NCBI GenBank assembly: GCA_016271365.2 | Contig: CM057450.1 | Location: 1,804,268,967-1,804,332,966 of the forward strand | Length of the DNA: 64,000 bases | Direction: 5' to 3' | DNA from: Neoceratodus forsteri | Taxonomy: Eukaryota > Chordata > Ceratodontiformes > Ceratodontidae | Shown: positions 21,799-34,124 of the stretch, piece after piece | Position numbering within the stretch: position 1 is the stretch's first letter | How the letters are laid out: each line of letters opens with the position of its first letter | Notes under the pieces: model-generated | What the model saw: the letters and a program-made list of their open reading frames with translations, nothing else | What the model was told of the DNA's origin: nothing | The model's database searches: none | Translations under genes and position numbers: made by a program

Positions 21799-24144
21799 AA
21801 GATGGCCGCTTCTATGGAGCCTGGTGGTGGTGGAGTGTTTGTTGGGGAAACAGAAGAGCTAGCCTCCTCTCCTGTTTTGATTTCTCTAGAGGCTGCTGCT
21901 ATTGTTTCACAATGTTTGGGATCTGCATCTTTACCTGCTGGTTTGTGTGCTGTGGATTCTGGTCTCTCCTGTGATATTTCTGCTCCGATACACAACGTTG
22001 CTTTGATCCATGAACAACCATCTGTGAGTAGACATGCTTCAGTGCAAAAAGAAACTGAAGACTTATTGGCCCGAGAAAAAGAATTGCAGTGCCTTAGAAT
22101 TGCGCTTCAGGCTGATTTGAAGAAGGATTTTGTTTCTTGCGACACTTCCTCTTTAGATGTTTCGGTCTCATCTGCTTTACTGCAGGCTTCTGCGCCTGTC
22201 AGTGTTGTTCCAAGACCACTATCACTTGATGATGCTTCGGAGCTCACTCGCGTGGCTGGCAGCTTGCATCAGCAGTTGACTGAGTGCCATGAGCCATGCG
22301 GTGCTGCTCCCCACAATGAAACCTCCGCTAAGCAGAGCCGCAGACTGGGAATGGGTCATCAGGCTCTAGTCCCGCCTGAAGGACTACAACTGATTCCTCT
22401 TGCAGTTCCCACAACCATGCTTTCAGGAAGTCGGCAAACTGGTGATAATGTTGCAATAGACAAATCAGCATGGTCTCCAGATTGTGCGTTACAGGATGCT
22501 GGCTGGTGTCTTGAACTGGAGGGTTTTGGACGCCTGACCCACGGGACTCGGATGTACAATGCTATCACTCTGCTGTTACTTCACCTCATGTAGCGACCAC
22601 CTCTTCTACTATGAACTCCAAGACTGTTTCACAGATTGACTCTGCAGGTATGGGCCCCAACGACAACAGCGCTATATATCTAACCCTGTAATTCATGATG
22701 GGACTGCTGGGATTATTAATGGCACTGTGTCTGATTCTATTGTTACTGATGAGACTGCTATTGTTGTTGCTGATACTGTATCAGATGTACATATGGGTCT
22801 CGCTGAAGATATTTTACAGGATCCCTCTCAGAGGGCTTGGCTCAACCCTATGTTTAAGCTTTCTGATTTATTTCACAACAAGGGTGAGCCTGCCCCCCGG
22901 AGGAATGCTGTCCGGTTGATTTTTAAGGGAGGCCCAGAATCTCCTCCAGATAGACTGCATATAGCCAAACAGCTTTTGAAGGGTTCTATGCGGTTCTTCT
23001 CTTCGGAAATTTACACTTTGATTCATTTGGGCAATGGAAATTAAGATGTCAGCTTCAAGACAGTTTCTAGTTTGGACAGATTTTGGGCCCAATATCAGTC
23101 TGTTAAGAACTCTCCTTTGTGGCTCCCTTATTTGGCAATTCCACTTACCAAACTGGATGTCAAAGTTATTACGGTTATGTTCTGAAATGAGGGAGTCCAC
23201 ACTGAGGACATTCTTTTCTGACTTAAGCAAAGGTGTGAGGTTTTAGATAAACCCTCCCCAATCCTGGATAGTGAGCAAATCTGGAACGGGAGTTGGAAAG
23301 TGAAGATTAAGTTGTTCACTAGTAATACTGGTCCTGTTCATTTGCCTAGCTCTTTCTTTTTGGGAAAAGATAGGGGTATTTTATTTTACATGGGCCAGCC
23401 TAAATTGTGCTTTAAATGTGAAGCTCGCACTCATTTAAGCTCTGCATGTGACACATCTCGTTGTAGCCATTGCCTAGATTACGGTCACATCTCTGTGCAT
23501 TGTGTGAATCTTTTTAAATGTAATCTTTGTGAGCATACAGGACATGGATATGGTAAGTGTCCATGGGCCTCACACAATAGAGATGATTGTTCCCCTCAGG
23601 ATGGTTGATTAATAGAGCTCAGCAGCTTCAGACCAAAATGTCGGTTTTGGTAGCCCCTTCTACTTCTGTAGTCCCTCCTCCTCCTCCCCCCCACCCCACT
23701 TGTCTTGTTGATGGTGTTACCCCTATGGATACCTCTTCCCCAGTCATTTGTGCAACTCCTGATCCTAGTACAGTTGTCCAAACCCAAGGGGCTCCCCCTC
23801 TGACTTAGGACGTTGACAGTGCTGCAGCTGACATTCCCCCCCCCACTCCTGTGTCGGAACCTAGAAAGGCTCCTGCAAAGAAGTGGAATCACTCAGGGAA
23901 AGCTCTTAGAAACAGTGTTAAATCCGACCCTATTTTGCAATGCACTCCCAGTATCAGTGATTGGAAGGTTGGGCATAAATTCTCAGCCCTGGCTGTGGAT
24001 TTATCTGATGAGGAGTCTGGTGATGTGATCTCGGATTCCTCCTCTAAGGCTTCTGTGGATGTCCCTTCAGACCTGGATGATGGTGGAGGATCTCAACATA
24101 TTTCCCAAAGGACTAAGCGCAGGAGGTGTAGTACAACCCCTTGA
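21799..24144 (+). pseudogene. Tx1-like ORF1 (copy A), gag-like protein with three zinc knuckles
   Basis: A start at MAASMEPGG (21,799) gives an open frame to 22,593. After breaks the protein resumes at 22,727-23,044 (PMFKLSDLFHNKGEPAPRRN). The C-terminal part (23,300-23,608) has three CX2CX4HX4C knuckles at about 23,409-23,565: CFKCEARTHLSSAC, CSHCLDYGHISVHC and CNLCEHTGHGYGKC. A Pro-rich then acidic tail follows (23,587-24,144). ORF1p of this clade binds RNA. At least three frame breaks make it a pseudogene. Confidence 0.75.
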
Positions 24145-24175
24145 TAGGCAGTATAATTTTTCCTTATTTCTTTTT

Positions 24176-25174
24176 CTCACAAGCTCCCTTAGGATCTCTA
24201 CATTGAATGTGAACAGTATAAAGTCTCGGATGAGAATGCTTACTGTTTTAGGTTCTCTGATGCAAGTTCATTCTGACATTATTTGTCTCTAAGATACTAG
24301 GCTGAAAACTACTACTGAAATGCAACAGGCCTCTAAAACATGGACCAAGGGACCTTGTTTCTGGTCTATTGGCCAGGACACTTGTGATGGTGTTGGGATT
24401 TTATTTAATATGCCTGGCATTACAGTATCTCAACTGGTTGATATTGACCCAGGCAGAACTTTGTTACTTAATTTTGTTTATTCCTCTGAAAGGTTTCGGC
24501 TTATCTCCTCTTATGCGCCTCAAACCAAGGCTCTTCGCACTGCTTTGTTTTGATGCATTCAACCTTTTTTGTATACTTCCAGGGTTGTTCTTTGGGCCAG
24601 AGACTTTAATTGTGGTCTAGATAGGACAGACCGGGGAGCTTGGATGGAGAAATTGTTTTGTGATACAGTCGCCCTTAAACATATTATTTCAGGTGCTAAG
24701 TTGAAAGATTCCTATCGATGTCTTTTTCCTTCTGGTAGTAACACTTACTTTAGAGGCTCCCTATCTACTAGAATAGATTTTGTCTTCCTTTCCAGTATTT
24801 TGCATATTGGCTTGGTCCTATTGGAGGCCTGGGAGTTCTCGGATCATAGATCTCTCACTGTGCAATTTGATTGGCATCTTGCTCCTCGATGCAAGAAAAA
24901 TTTGTGGAGCCTAAATAATTCTCTTTTAATAGATAAGTCTATACCAAAGGCTTGGAGATGTGAATGGCATGCAATACTCTCTGTTATTGAGTTCTATGAA
25001 GATGTAGCAACATGGTGGGAGGATACTAAACTGTCTTGGAAAGCCTTTTTTCAGTCCTATTCTAGATCTAAAACCTCTAACTCGTATAATGCCTATTTGA
25101 GATTAAGGGGACAATTGCAGAACTTGATTTCTCTTATTGAGATCCATAAAAGGGATTATGGATCTCAGATATGA
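24176..25174 (+). pseudogene. Tx1-like ORF2 endonuclease region (copy A)
   Basis: The reading begins with LRISTLNVNSIKS, the usual N-terminus of these endonucleases. WSIGQDTCDGVGILF, an ISSYAPQT segment, WARDFNCGLDRTDRG (the catalytic Asp-Asn), STRIDFVFLS and FSDHRSL (catalytic Asp-His) follow. A stop interrupts after DIICL, and a shift near 24,553-24,569 separates two frames. Catalytic residues are largely intact. Confidence 0.75.
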
Positions 25175-25222
25175 GGATTAAAATCATGACTGTTTAAACT
25201 TCAGTATGATAGGGCACAATCC

Positions 25223-26562
25223 TTGGAGCAGGAGCTCCGCTTTGGGGTTTCCTTGTCTAGAGGGTTGTTGGACCCTTTTAAAGAATGCGCCAAGAGAGTA
25301 GATAATAGGACTTTGACATGGATTTTTGACTCCTCTGGTCGAACACTTACAGCTCCTGAGGATATCTTACAGCAGGTTGACCTGCATTTTAGGAATATGT
25401 TTGAAACCAACTTTATCCCCTTCTCAGATGGTTTCTTTTTGGACCAGGTACCACATATTTCTGCTTCTAATAGGACTCTTCTAGAAGTTCCTATCTCCAG
25501 TAGGGAAATTAAATTAGCCATTCAGAGGCTGAAGGTGGACTCAGCTCCTGGTATGGATGGGTTAGGTGCTGCTTTCTATAGAACTTTTCAGGATGACTTA
25601 GCTCCTGCTTTAGAGGTTGTGTTTAATGGTTTATTTGATGCAGGAGCTTTATCTGCCTCCATGTATCAGACCTCTTTAATTCTTCTTTTTTAAAAAAGGG
25701 GAAAGGGAGGATCTTAAGAATTGGAGACCTCTTAGCCTTTTGAATATGGACCTTAAAATTCTTAGTAAGGTTTTACTAAATAGGTTAGATTCCCTTGCGG
25801 ACGAGGTTATCTCTCCCTTTCAGTCATGTGCTATACCTAATAGATGTCAGCATGATAATCTCATTTTTCTTTGGGAAATCTTTTTTCAGGCTGACTCTTC
25901 TGCTTTGTCTGGATTTGTTATAGGTATCGACCAGGAGAAGGCTTTTGATAAAATTTCCCATCCTTTTTTATTTAAAGTTCTTAAAGCCTATGGCATTCCA
26001 GAGGTTTTCATTTCTTGGATACAAATAATGTACAGTGAGGCTTCCCTTACCCCAATATTAATGGATGGTTGGGTAGAGAGATTTTTATTTGCAAAGGGGT
26101 ATGGCAGGGAGGCCCCCTTAGCCTGTTGCTTTATGTTTTTTGTATGGATATACTTTTACAATGCATTGATCAGAATCCCCAGATTCAGGGATTGCAATTA
26201 CATCCATCTGTCCCCCAGTTAAAGCTCTTGCATATGCTGATGATTTGGTTTTGTGTTTGCATCATGACACCTCAGAACAGGAACTCTTTACAATTTTTTC
26301 TGCCTACTCCTCTTGGTCTGGATCCTTGGTTAACCATTCCAAAAGTCAGGGTGTAGTGCTTGGTAATACTCCGCTTCCTGATAATTTATCCTTTGCAGGT
26401 ATTTGGTTGATTAAAGCATGTATTACTATTTTGGGTATGAGTTTTGGGAGAGATGATATGGCCTCCAGAAATTGGGACGTGGGTTTACAGAAAGCGAATA
26501 GATTGGTGACTTCTTGGAAAGGTCAGCAGTTGTCGGAAAAAAAAGAGAGTTCTTTTGATTAA
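25223..26562 (+). pseudogene. Tx1-like ORF2 reverse transcriptase (copy A)
   Basis: The RT is spread over overlapping frames: 25,223-25,693 (SAPGMDGLGAAFYRTF), 25,740-26,222 (NMDLKILSKVLLNRL, then GIDQEKAFDKISHPFLF), 26,069-26,356 (QGGPLSLLLYVFCMDI) and 26,245-26,562. The catalytic box YADD is intact at 26,233-26,244. Three frameshifts disable the gene. RT primes from nicked target DNA. Confidence 0.8.
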
Positions 26563-27242
26563 ATCATTGCTGATCCCTGTTTTTTTTGTATTTTAGTTAT
26601 GTTCCCCCCCACTCAATCCATTTTTACGCCGTTATATAGTATATTTTTTCAGGCGTTATGAGGGAGCCGCCTTAACCCCATTAAAATAGAGATCACATAT
26701 AGGCCCTTAGCAGAAGGTGGCCTTAACATGCTACTGTACATCCGATTGCCTTCCTTAGTAGTATTTTTCATGCTTACAATTTTGGGGGTACCTTGAAACC
26801 AGGAACTAAAATTTGAAAGGAGGCTGCTCTATACTGGCTTTCCCCATGTTTACGCATTTGGTCTATGGGAAACCCATTTGGCTTTCGCTCCCTGAAAACT
26901 CTTCCAGGGGTTTGGAAGTTACATCTTAAACAAATAATGACATGGCAGATTTCAGCTACTTTCCTTCAAGTTAAGTCTAGAAAAGAGATTTATTCTCACA
27001 TTCTCCTTCAGGATAGAAAAGAGTCCATTTTGCTTGCTGGTTGTCCCCCAGACACCATCCAATTTAATCTAGATCTTTTAAATTCAAAGAGGTTGTCAGT
27101 CTTTGTTTGGGACACTGCCTGGCTTATGGCACATAGGAAACTCAATATTCAGGACAATAATAGGCACAAGCAGTTAGATGATAGGTATTGTTTAAGGGAT
27201 ACATGTTTCAGGATCTTGGAAACTCAGGAGCACCTTTTTTAG
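26563..27242 (+). pseudogene. Tx1-like ORF2 C-terminal region (copy A)
   Basis: After several stops, 26,865-27,242 reads open and ends in a segment with VWDTAWLMAHRKLNIQD and CLRDTCFRILETQEHLF. This aligns by eye with the C-terminus of copy B (MWDIHWLVCHEKINA, then CARPKCITQEETIEHLLFSC). A Cys/His cluster ends ORF2 in this clade. Confidence 0.65.
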
Positions 27243-27678
27243 AGTGTCACTTTGCCTCTTTTTTGGCAATTTTTGGCTAGAGAATGGAGAGGACCATTGT
27301 TTAAGACTTTATCTTACTTATCTCTTGTGTATGGTGTTTCCCTATGGGGATGAGGGCATTATCATGCTGAAACTCTTTTAATAGTGTTTACTATTATAAG
27401 GTACTATTTATGGCAAGCCAGGTGTGTATGGCTTACACAATAAACTGTGGTTTCCTCTTTTGATATTTTTCGAAATGTTACTACTTCCATTAATAAAGTG
27501 TGGTTATCTGATTGTAGACAGTGTTCTGCTGCAAAATATAGGATGCTATGGCTTAATTGTGAATCTTGGCATAAACCCCCTTAGATTGCCACTATTTCTT
27601 TTTCCTTTTTCTTGGTTTTGTATTGTGTTTTGAATCTGATTGTTATTGTTCGCATTTCATTCTCATATTGTACTTCTT

Positions 27679-28838
27679 GGGCTGGATATTCAAAAGGGTT
27701 GCACCATGCGCAATAGGGTTGCGCCTGTGCAAGTCCAAAACTGCATCATTCTGCCATATTCAGCAGGAGGCAGTTGCACCCCCCAAGTCATTCTGAGCAA
27801 CAGCGCAATGCTAATGAAGGCATGCTCAACCAGAGGGGGAGGAACCATGCATAAACTGCACAGCCCGATATTCAGCTGGGCTGTGCAGAGTTGTGCAGGC
27901 GCAACCCCCAACTTGCGCCTGCACAACTTTGAACAAAAAAAAAAAAAGGATTCATTCATTCACATATCTGGACTGCCTTGTATGGTATGGGCTGCCGCCC
28001 ATTGGCTCTTGCTCTGAACCAATGGGCGTGGTATTCCTACTGAGCAGTCAGTCGGTGGCGGTGGGCGGGCAGGCGGGTGGTGCTACCGCCACCACTGACG
28101 GGGAGAGCGGGTGGTGGGGCTCCGTGGGTGGGTGGGGTGGGGGACACTAGATCACCAGGGTACTTGGACCTGGGGGGTTGACTCTAATGCCACGATCGGC
28201 TTGCGGTCCACTGGACCACCAGGGATATTGGTCTTGGGGGTTGAACTCTGTTCTGCCCGCGATCGAGCTAGTGGGGAGTGGGGATTACTACCGTTTTGCC
28301 CACGATCGGGCCAGTCGGGGATTACTACAGTTTTACCCGTGATCAGGGCCAGTCGGGGCTTACTACAGTTTGCCACCATCAGACCCAGTCGAGGATTGCC
28401 GTGCCTGCGAATTGGGCTGCAGAGGCGCGGGTCCCCGACGGCTGCTGCCTGGGAGGCTTGCCAGCACAAGTCGCCAGGGATCGCAAACCTGCATGTTATC
28501 GGTACGTAAAATTGAGCGCCATAAGTAGATGCAAATGGCCCCCCATGCGCCTTGCATGAATTATGGCCCCATTTGCATGTCACCTTTTGAATATCGGAAA
28601 TTTGCACATGGTGCAATGGAACTTGCGCCACCGCATCTTGAATGCTCCACTCTGATCACTTGTGGTGGTGCAAGTTCCACTGCGCCATGCACAGTGGCTG
28701 TGGCCGGGGGGTGATAGTCAAAGGAGTTGCTCAATAGCGCAACTCCATTGAATATCGCCCCGGCCACACCCCAGCGCAACTTTTTTGAGCAGCGCAAGGG
28801 CTTGCGCCACAGAATAGTGCAGTTTGAATATCCTGCCC
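27679..28838. mobile_element. MITE-like DNA transposon with GGGC termini in the 3' UTR of copy A
   Basis: Terminal inverted repeats read GGGCTGGATATTCAAA on the left and GGGCAGGATATTCAAA on the right (as reverse complement), one mismatch apart. CTT flanks each end (27,676-27,678 and 28,839-28,841), consistent with a 3-bp target duplication. The interior is GC-rich, with repeated TTGCGCC/GCGCAA near both ends, and lacks a transposase. A PIF/Harbinger relation is possible but not proven. Confidence 0.75.
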
Positions 28839-28951
28839 CTTGTGTTTTGTTATCTGTTTGTAGTCCTTTTTCAATAAAAATTCCCCTACTGAATTGCTGT
28901 CAGTAGGGGGAACTGCTGTCAGACAAGCTGGCTGCCCAGGAGAAGGAGGAG

Positions 28952-31143
28952 GTGGAGGAAGTGGAGGAAGAACAGAGAGTTTCCTCTCCTGTTGTGAAAC
29001 ATGGGATTCAAGATGGATTGCCAGAGCCAGAGACTTTTATGGAACAAGAAGTGGAAAACCTGAGTGGAAATATGAATGCCACAGAGGATGTGGAGTTGAA
29101 TTCTGTAAGTGACTGCTCTGATTTAAATTTGAATGATCTCTCAGACCCTAACAGTGATGTTGAAACAAACAAAGCACAAAACGTATCTGTACAAGACTCT
29201 CCTGAAATGCTGCTGTTGGAAAAGCAGTTTGAAAAAGAAGAAAGAGCTTTCTTCAATAACAAAATGGCCTATCAGAAACAATTAAGGAGTTTGCAATCTG
29301 ACAGCAGGAAACAGGCTGTCAAGCTAGGCCAGCTATGTAAAGATGACGCAAGTACATCAAAGAAGCTGCCGGACAACTGTGTGGAGGCAGTAGAACTCGA
29401 GGAACTCAGCGTTTCACAGCAGGGCAAAAAATAATGATACAGAGGGATGTAGCAGACGAACTGAGTCAGTGCAACAATGTTCTCCAGCTTTATTGTCAGG
29501 AATGGCAGAATCGGGCAGTTACCAGCCTGGCCTAAGACATGCAGGAGAAGGGCATAGCAGAGAAGAGACTGTGTGGTCAGTAGACTCAGCGCTACGTGCA
29601 GCAGGATGGCAACACGACGGGAGCACAGGTCAGTGGACTATGGGGAACGCTCCAATAACAATATTAAATGAACAAAACCAAAAAGTCAATAAAGGGGCTG
29701 TAGTCACTGAAGAAAAGCTAGAACTGCTGCAGGAACTGCAACTTACACAGAATCCCAAACTCCATTTTAAAAATATTACAATAAGGCCTGAAGAAGTAAA
29801 CACTAGCCAAACTGGGGGACACCCCAGCGTAGGGCCTAAACCACATAATAAGTCTCCCTCCACCAGTGCAAACGAAGGGAGTAAATCATTTGCCTCACTG
29901 TTCAAATTACCAATTTTCCCTGCCAAAAGATACAATGCTGTCAGATTTCATATACAGGGGGATTAGCACAAATCCCAGACAGAGTCTTTGTGTCACGAAC
30001 TTTATTAAAAGACAGCATGAAGTTTTTTGCAAATGAAATATATGCCCTCATTCACATCTCAAGAGAATCAACCTTTGATGTAAGCTTTAAGACCATGGCA
30101 GGCTTGGAATGTTTCTGGACAAAATACAACGCATTAAAAAAGTATACTGTATGGACCCATTTAATTGCAATTCCTCTTATAAAACCAGCACTGAAGTCAA
30201 TAACTGTACTCTTTCGTAATGAGGGTGTCAGTGTCCACAATCTTACATACTGGTTAAAGCAGAAATGTACTCTGATAGAAGCCCCGGAGGCAATTATGGA
30301 CACCGAAAATATCTGGACTAGAGGTTGGAGGGTAAAAGTATTACTTAAAACTACAGATACAGGAGTACAGCACTTGCCTAATTCTTTTTTCTAGGGAGGG
30401 ATCGTGGGATTCTCTTTTACCCAGGTCAGCTGAAAACCTGTTATAAATGTGGGACAGGGGAACATCTGAGTAATGCTTGTGACACTATAAAATATACCCT
30501 ATGTGGGGAACTGGGACATATCAGCACAAACTACTTGAACGAATGTAAATGTAATTTGTGTGATGAGCAAGGACATACTTTTCAAAATTGTAGATGAGCA
30601 GCCCATAATGATAGGGAACGAGCTGATGGAGAAGAACAAAGGCTGCTTATAAGACTAACACAGAAAAACAAACTAGGGAAGTCAGGTAGTGCTATCACAG
30701 ATCCTGGAACCCCCCCCCCAACACAGAGACACAGATTGAAGAACTCCAGTCTACTTCAGGGCAAGGAATAGGCCAAGAGCCGGAGTACAATAGTGTGGGA
30801 GAGGTACTAGAACAGAATGATACTGATAGCATGGTGCAGGCAGAGATGCACCCCCCCCCCCATTCCAGAGAAGGAAGAGTTCAGGAGGGTAACAAGACAA
30901 AAGGGGAAAGCAGTAGCATCCAGCAGTGGTCTACAAAAAATTGTCCCATTATCAAATAAATATGAGATTCTGCAACACGACAGTTCTGAGGAGGACTCGG
31001 ATGCGTCTTCCATTTCTTATTCCCTGCATGAAGTAACAACAGATACAGGGGTGCAGCTAGCTGTGAGGGGGCCTAAGAAAAGGAAAGCTAAATTAAAAGT
31101 CAAAAGTAAGGAACATGCTACGAGGAGAGGAAAATTTAAGTAA
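28952..31143 (+). pseudogene. Tx1-like ORF1 (copy B)
   Basis: Open pieces: 28,952-29,434 (acidic, heptad-like), 29,469-29,966 (ends with KLPIFPAKRYNAVRFHIQGD), 29,990-30,394 (TLLKDSMKFFANEIYALIHI) and 30,817-31,143 (basic tail). Between them, at about 30,430-30,600, are three knuckles. The first (CYKCGTGEHLSNAC) and third (CNLCDEQGHTFQNC) keep CX2CX4HX4C, while the second has lost its first and last Cys. Stops and shifts make it inactive. Confidence 0.75.
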
Positions 31144-31920
31144 TGCCTAATCCCTTTTCAATGTATACTGTAAATGTTAACAGTATTAAGAGAATAACAA
31201 AAAGAAAAGCAGAATTTTTTTTTATCTTGTTTGCAAGTAGGCATAATTTTCTTGCAGGATGTGAGGCTTCACTCACTCAAAGAAGTACAAGTAGCATCAC
31301 GTGATTGGTTCCCTGGGACTTCTTACTGGTCCAAAGGACAGGACACATGCTCAGGGGTAAGGATCCTATTTTCACAAGAGAAAACAATTTTGAAACTCTT
31401 GGATCTAGTCCCAGGAAGGGTTTTTATTTTGGATGTAGTCATCGACCAGATTCCCTATAGATTGATTGATTAATGTGTATTTGCCCCAAACAAGAGCTAC
31501 TAGAAACGAAACGTTTAGGCTTCTTCAACCATTTTTATGCACATCTCATCACATAATACTAGCTGGGGATTTTAATTGCTCAATAATACCAATTTTGTGA
31601 CTCCAATATGTCAGTACAAATCATTAAACAAGCTAATCTGCATGACATCTATTTTAGACAAAATAAAAAACATTCACCCACGTTCCATAAAGGTAACTTA
31701 GCTACTAGAATCGATTATTTTTCACGCCTGACACATTACAGGTCCAGGCAACAAATCACATAGCAGTAGAATTTTCAGACCACGATATCCTAGAATTACA
31801 AACTGGAATGCATAATATGTCAAACAGAGGTCCAGGAACATGGAAACATAATACATCCTTTCTACAAAATATGAATATAGTGGAATCATTGCATCAATTT
31901 ATCCAAGCTAGAAAATCAGT
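31142..31920 (+). pseudogene. Tx1-like ORF2 endonuclease region (copy B), upstream of DIRS copy 2
   Basis: It starts MPNPFSMYTVNVNSIKR, matching the copy A start. The piece at 31,231-31,473 (IIFLQDVRLHS, WSKGQDTCSGVRILF) holds the Glu block, and ATRIDYFSRL lies near 31,699. The catalytic regions are decayed. The frame reads QARKSV at 31,920, where the DIRS element enters, and continues at 37,620. Confidence 0.7.
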
Positions 31921-31935
31921 TTCAAACAACATGAA

Positions 31936-32085
31936 GTCTTGCTATATTCTGACATATGCAGTGAGTCCCAACCTTCGAACTGCCCCGAAGATGAAAGAGT
32001 TAAACTTTCCATGCCAGGCATGGAACGCTGAGCTAGAGCTCGGTTGAGACTCTGTCTGTTGTTCTTCAAACTCAAACCGTCAGAT
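31936..32085 (+). repeat. DIRS copy 2 inverted terminal repeat, left
   Basis: Begins GTCTTGCTATATTCTGACAT and ends AAACTCAAACCGTCAGAT. It pairs with 37,428-37,577. A 12-bp extension (AAACAACATGAA) separates it from the TTC at the border. Confidence 0.85.
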
Positions 32086-32484
32086 TCTTTACTCCACCTC
32101 ACTGAACAGTCGCTCCGGAGATTTCTCCTTCTGCTCGGTTCATTTTGTCGGTTAAAGTACCGTTTTCTCGGTTTTCGATTGAAATTAAACCGTAACCTGT
32201 CGGTTCAGTCTCTGTCTGTGGTATTTGTGAGTACTAGATAGGTTATATTTTACTCTATTCTGTGTGGAACTTGTAAACGGTTCATCGGTTCGGTTTGAAC
32301 CGATCAAGTTGTTTAAAAAATCTTAAATTGTACTTTTAGAGTGTGGTTACCGGTTCTTATCGGTTCTAAAAAAAATGGATTTTATTACGGTTTTTTCCAT
32401 GACCCGTGACACAGTTGGGAACCGATAAGAGGGTCTTGCCTGGTGGATTGCCATAAAAGGGTAAGTTTGGATAGGACTGGCATT
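32086..32484 (+). promoter_or_regulatory. DIRS copy 2 leader rich in CGGTT/AACCG motifs
   Basis: The untranslated leader between the terminal repeat and ORF1 is dense in CGGTT/AACCG pentamers, for example TCGGTTCGGTTTGAACCGAT at about 32,286. The corresponding leader of copy 1 shows the same arrangement on the other strand. A role in promoter activity, packaging or end recognition is possible but unproven. Confidence 0.45.
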
Positions 32485-34120
32485 ATGTCTGAGAAACCCA
32501 AAAGAAAACCCGGGCCCACTGGGTTTCAACAGTGTAGTGTGTGTGGGGAAGTCTTTGCCAAGGCTGATCCCCACACCACCTGTGTTTATTGTCTGGGGTT
32601 TGACCACCTCAATGCAGACTGCCAGATTTGTAAAAATTTTCCTGCAGCTACCCTGGAAAAGAGAGTTGGTAGGCTCAGGGAAAGGGAGGCCAAAAAGTCC
32701 GCTGAACCGGATGGCCAGCCCGGTTCGGTTCAAACCGAACCAGAAGGAGTGCCCTCTGACCAGGGCGAGACTTCTTCGGGCAAAAGGAGATCTGACTCTG
32801 AGGAGTCGGTTCCAGCAAAAAGGACTAGAAAATCAGCTGGTGTGGAGCCAAAACTTTCCTCTCAACCGCTGAAGAAATAGCCAAAGCTAAAAAAAATTGT
32901 CCAGTCACTTTCCTCCAGCTTCTGGACCGCATCGGCACCGCCAGGGTATGCTGTCTGCCAGTTCCTGGTTCAAGAGTATGATTTAGAGGAATATTATGAA
33001 CTGGAGGAGGGGGAAGAGGAGTATGAGGAGAGTGAATGTGGATTTGAAAGTATGGATGTGCCCATTGACCCGAACATCTCCCCAGACAGACCTTCAGGAG
33101 TGTCTCCTCCTAGGCTTTCTGAGTCCCCTTCTCATTTTAGGTTTTATAAAAAAGTGGCTGAAGCCCTCCAGCTCCCTATGCAGGAAGCTTTGGATGATCA
33201 AGAGGAGCCTGACTTTGTAGAAATGATGGATATCCCAGAGTCTAGGAGGCTGTCTATTCCCTTGCATAAATCTTTTGGGAAACAGACATTTAAAATTCTA
33301 AAAACTCCTAACACTATACCTCCTGTGGACAAGAGAATGGACAAGAGGTACACATTGTCAGGCTCTGATACGGAGTTCCTTACACAACAATGCAGCCATG
33401 TTGGGGTAGTGCAGGCTGCAGCCTGTGACAAGGTAAATATTCCCTTGGCTTCACACCCCCCAGACAAGGACTCCAGGAGGATTGATGCCATGGCAAAGAA
33501 ACAGTACATGGCAGCATCCTTGGGACTCAGACAGGCGAATTATATGGCTTATGTGGCTAGATATCAGAAATCCAGATGGAACACTGTCATGGCTTTAGCA
33601 AAACAGGTCCCTGGCCAGCTTGCCAAGGAGCTGGAGCAGGTGGCTGCTGATGGTATCGAGGCATCCAAGGTGCAATTCCATGCTGCAGTGGACTCAAATG
33701 ATGTGTCATCAAGAGTCATGGCTACATCTGTGGCACTTTGAAGAATGGCTTGGCTCAGATGTACTAGCCTGTCACAGGATACCCAGACTAAGGCCATGGA
33801 TTTTCCTGTTGTGGGTAATTCTTCTGTTTGGGAGCAGACAGAATTACATGAAGAAAATGGATGAGTATAGGGACCACCTATAGGAGTGCACAGGCCAAGG
33901 AAAGGCAGGCCACTCCTCAAAGGCAGCTTCCAGGGCAGGGGCAGGCCTTTTCATAGGCCTTTTACCAAGCCCAGGCCTCCTCTTCTGCTTATGCCCAGAG
34001 GGGTTCTTAGAGGGAGAGGCAGGCAGGGGTACAAGCAGGCCTTCTTCCACCCCTCAGCCCAAAGCCCCTGCCAAGCAGGCACCCTGATGGGGTTGCCAGG
34101 GCCGATTCTCAGCTACCTGT
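32485..34120 (+). pseudogene. DIRS copy 2 gag-like ORF1
   Basis: The start at 32,485 (MSEKPKRKPG) is shared with copy 1. The Cys cluster CSVCGEVF / CVYCLGF / CQICKNF lies at residues ~14-52. The first frame stops at 32,880. A second open part, 33,052-33,741, includes SPDRPSGVSPPRLSESPSHF and MAKKQYMAASLGLRQANYMA. A stop after SVAL and a shift lead to the RG-rich tail near 33,895-34,122 (RGRGRPFHRPF). The protein probably binds the element RNA. Confidence 0.75.
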
Positions 34121-34124
34121 AGGG

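Larger units (their letters stand above)
21764..28878 (+). mobile_element. Tx1-like LINE copy A
   Basis: Two-ORF LINE: ORF1 with three CCHC knuckles (~21.8-24.15 kb) and ORF2 with endonuclease, RT and a C-terminal domain (~24.17-27.24 kb). A MITE (27,679-28,838) sits in the 3' UTR. The element ends in CAATAAAA. It is bounded by AATTCCCCTTCT (21,752-21,763) and AATTCCCCTACT (28,879-28,890), the SINE target motif. Zinc-knuckle ORF1 and apparent target specificity are typical of the Tx1 clade of L1-related LINEs. Confidence 0.8.

Noticed and set aside
28111..28631. Overlapping 93-159-codon frames in the GC-rich MITE
   Set aside because: All arise from GC-rich, stop-poor DNA on both strands. No transposase motif is found.
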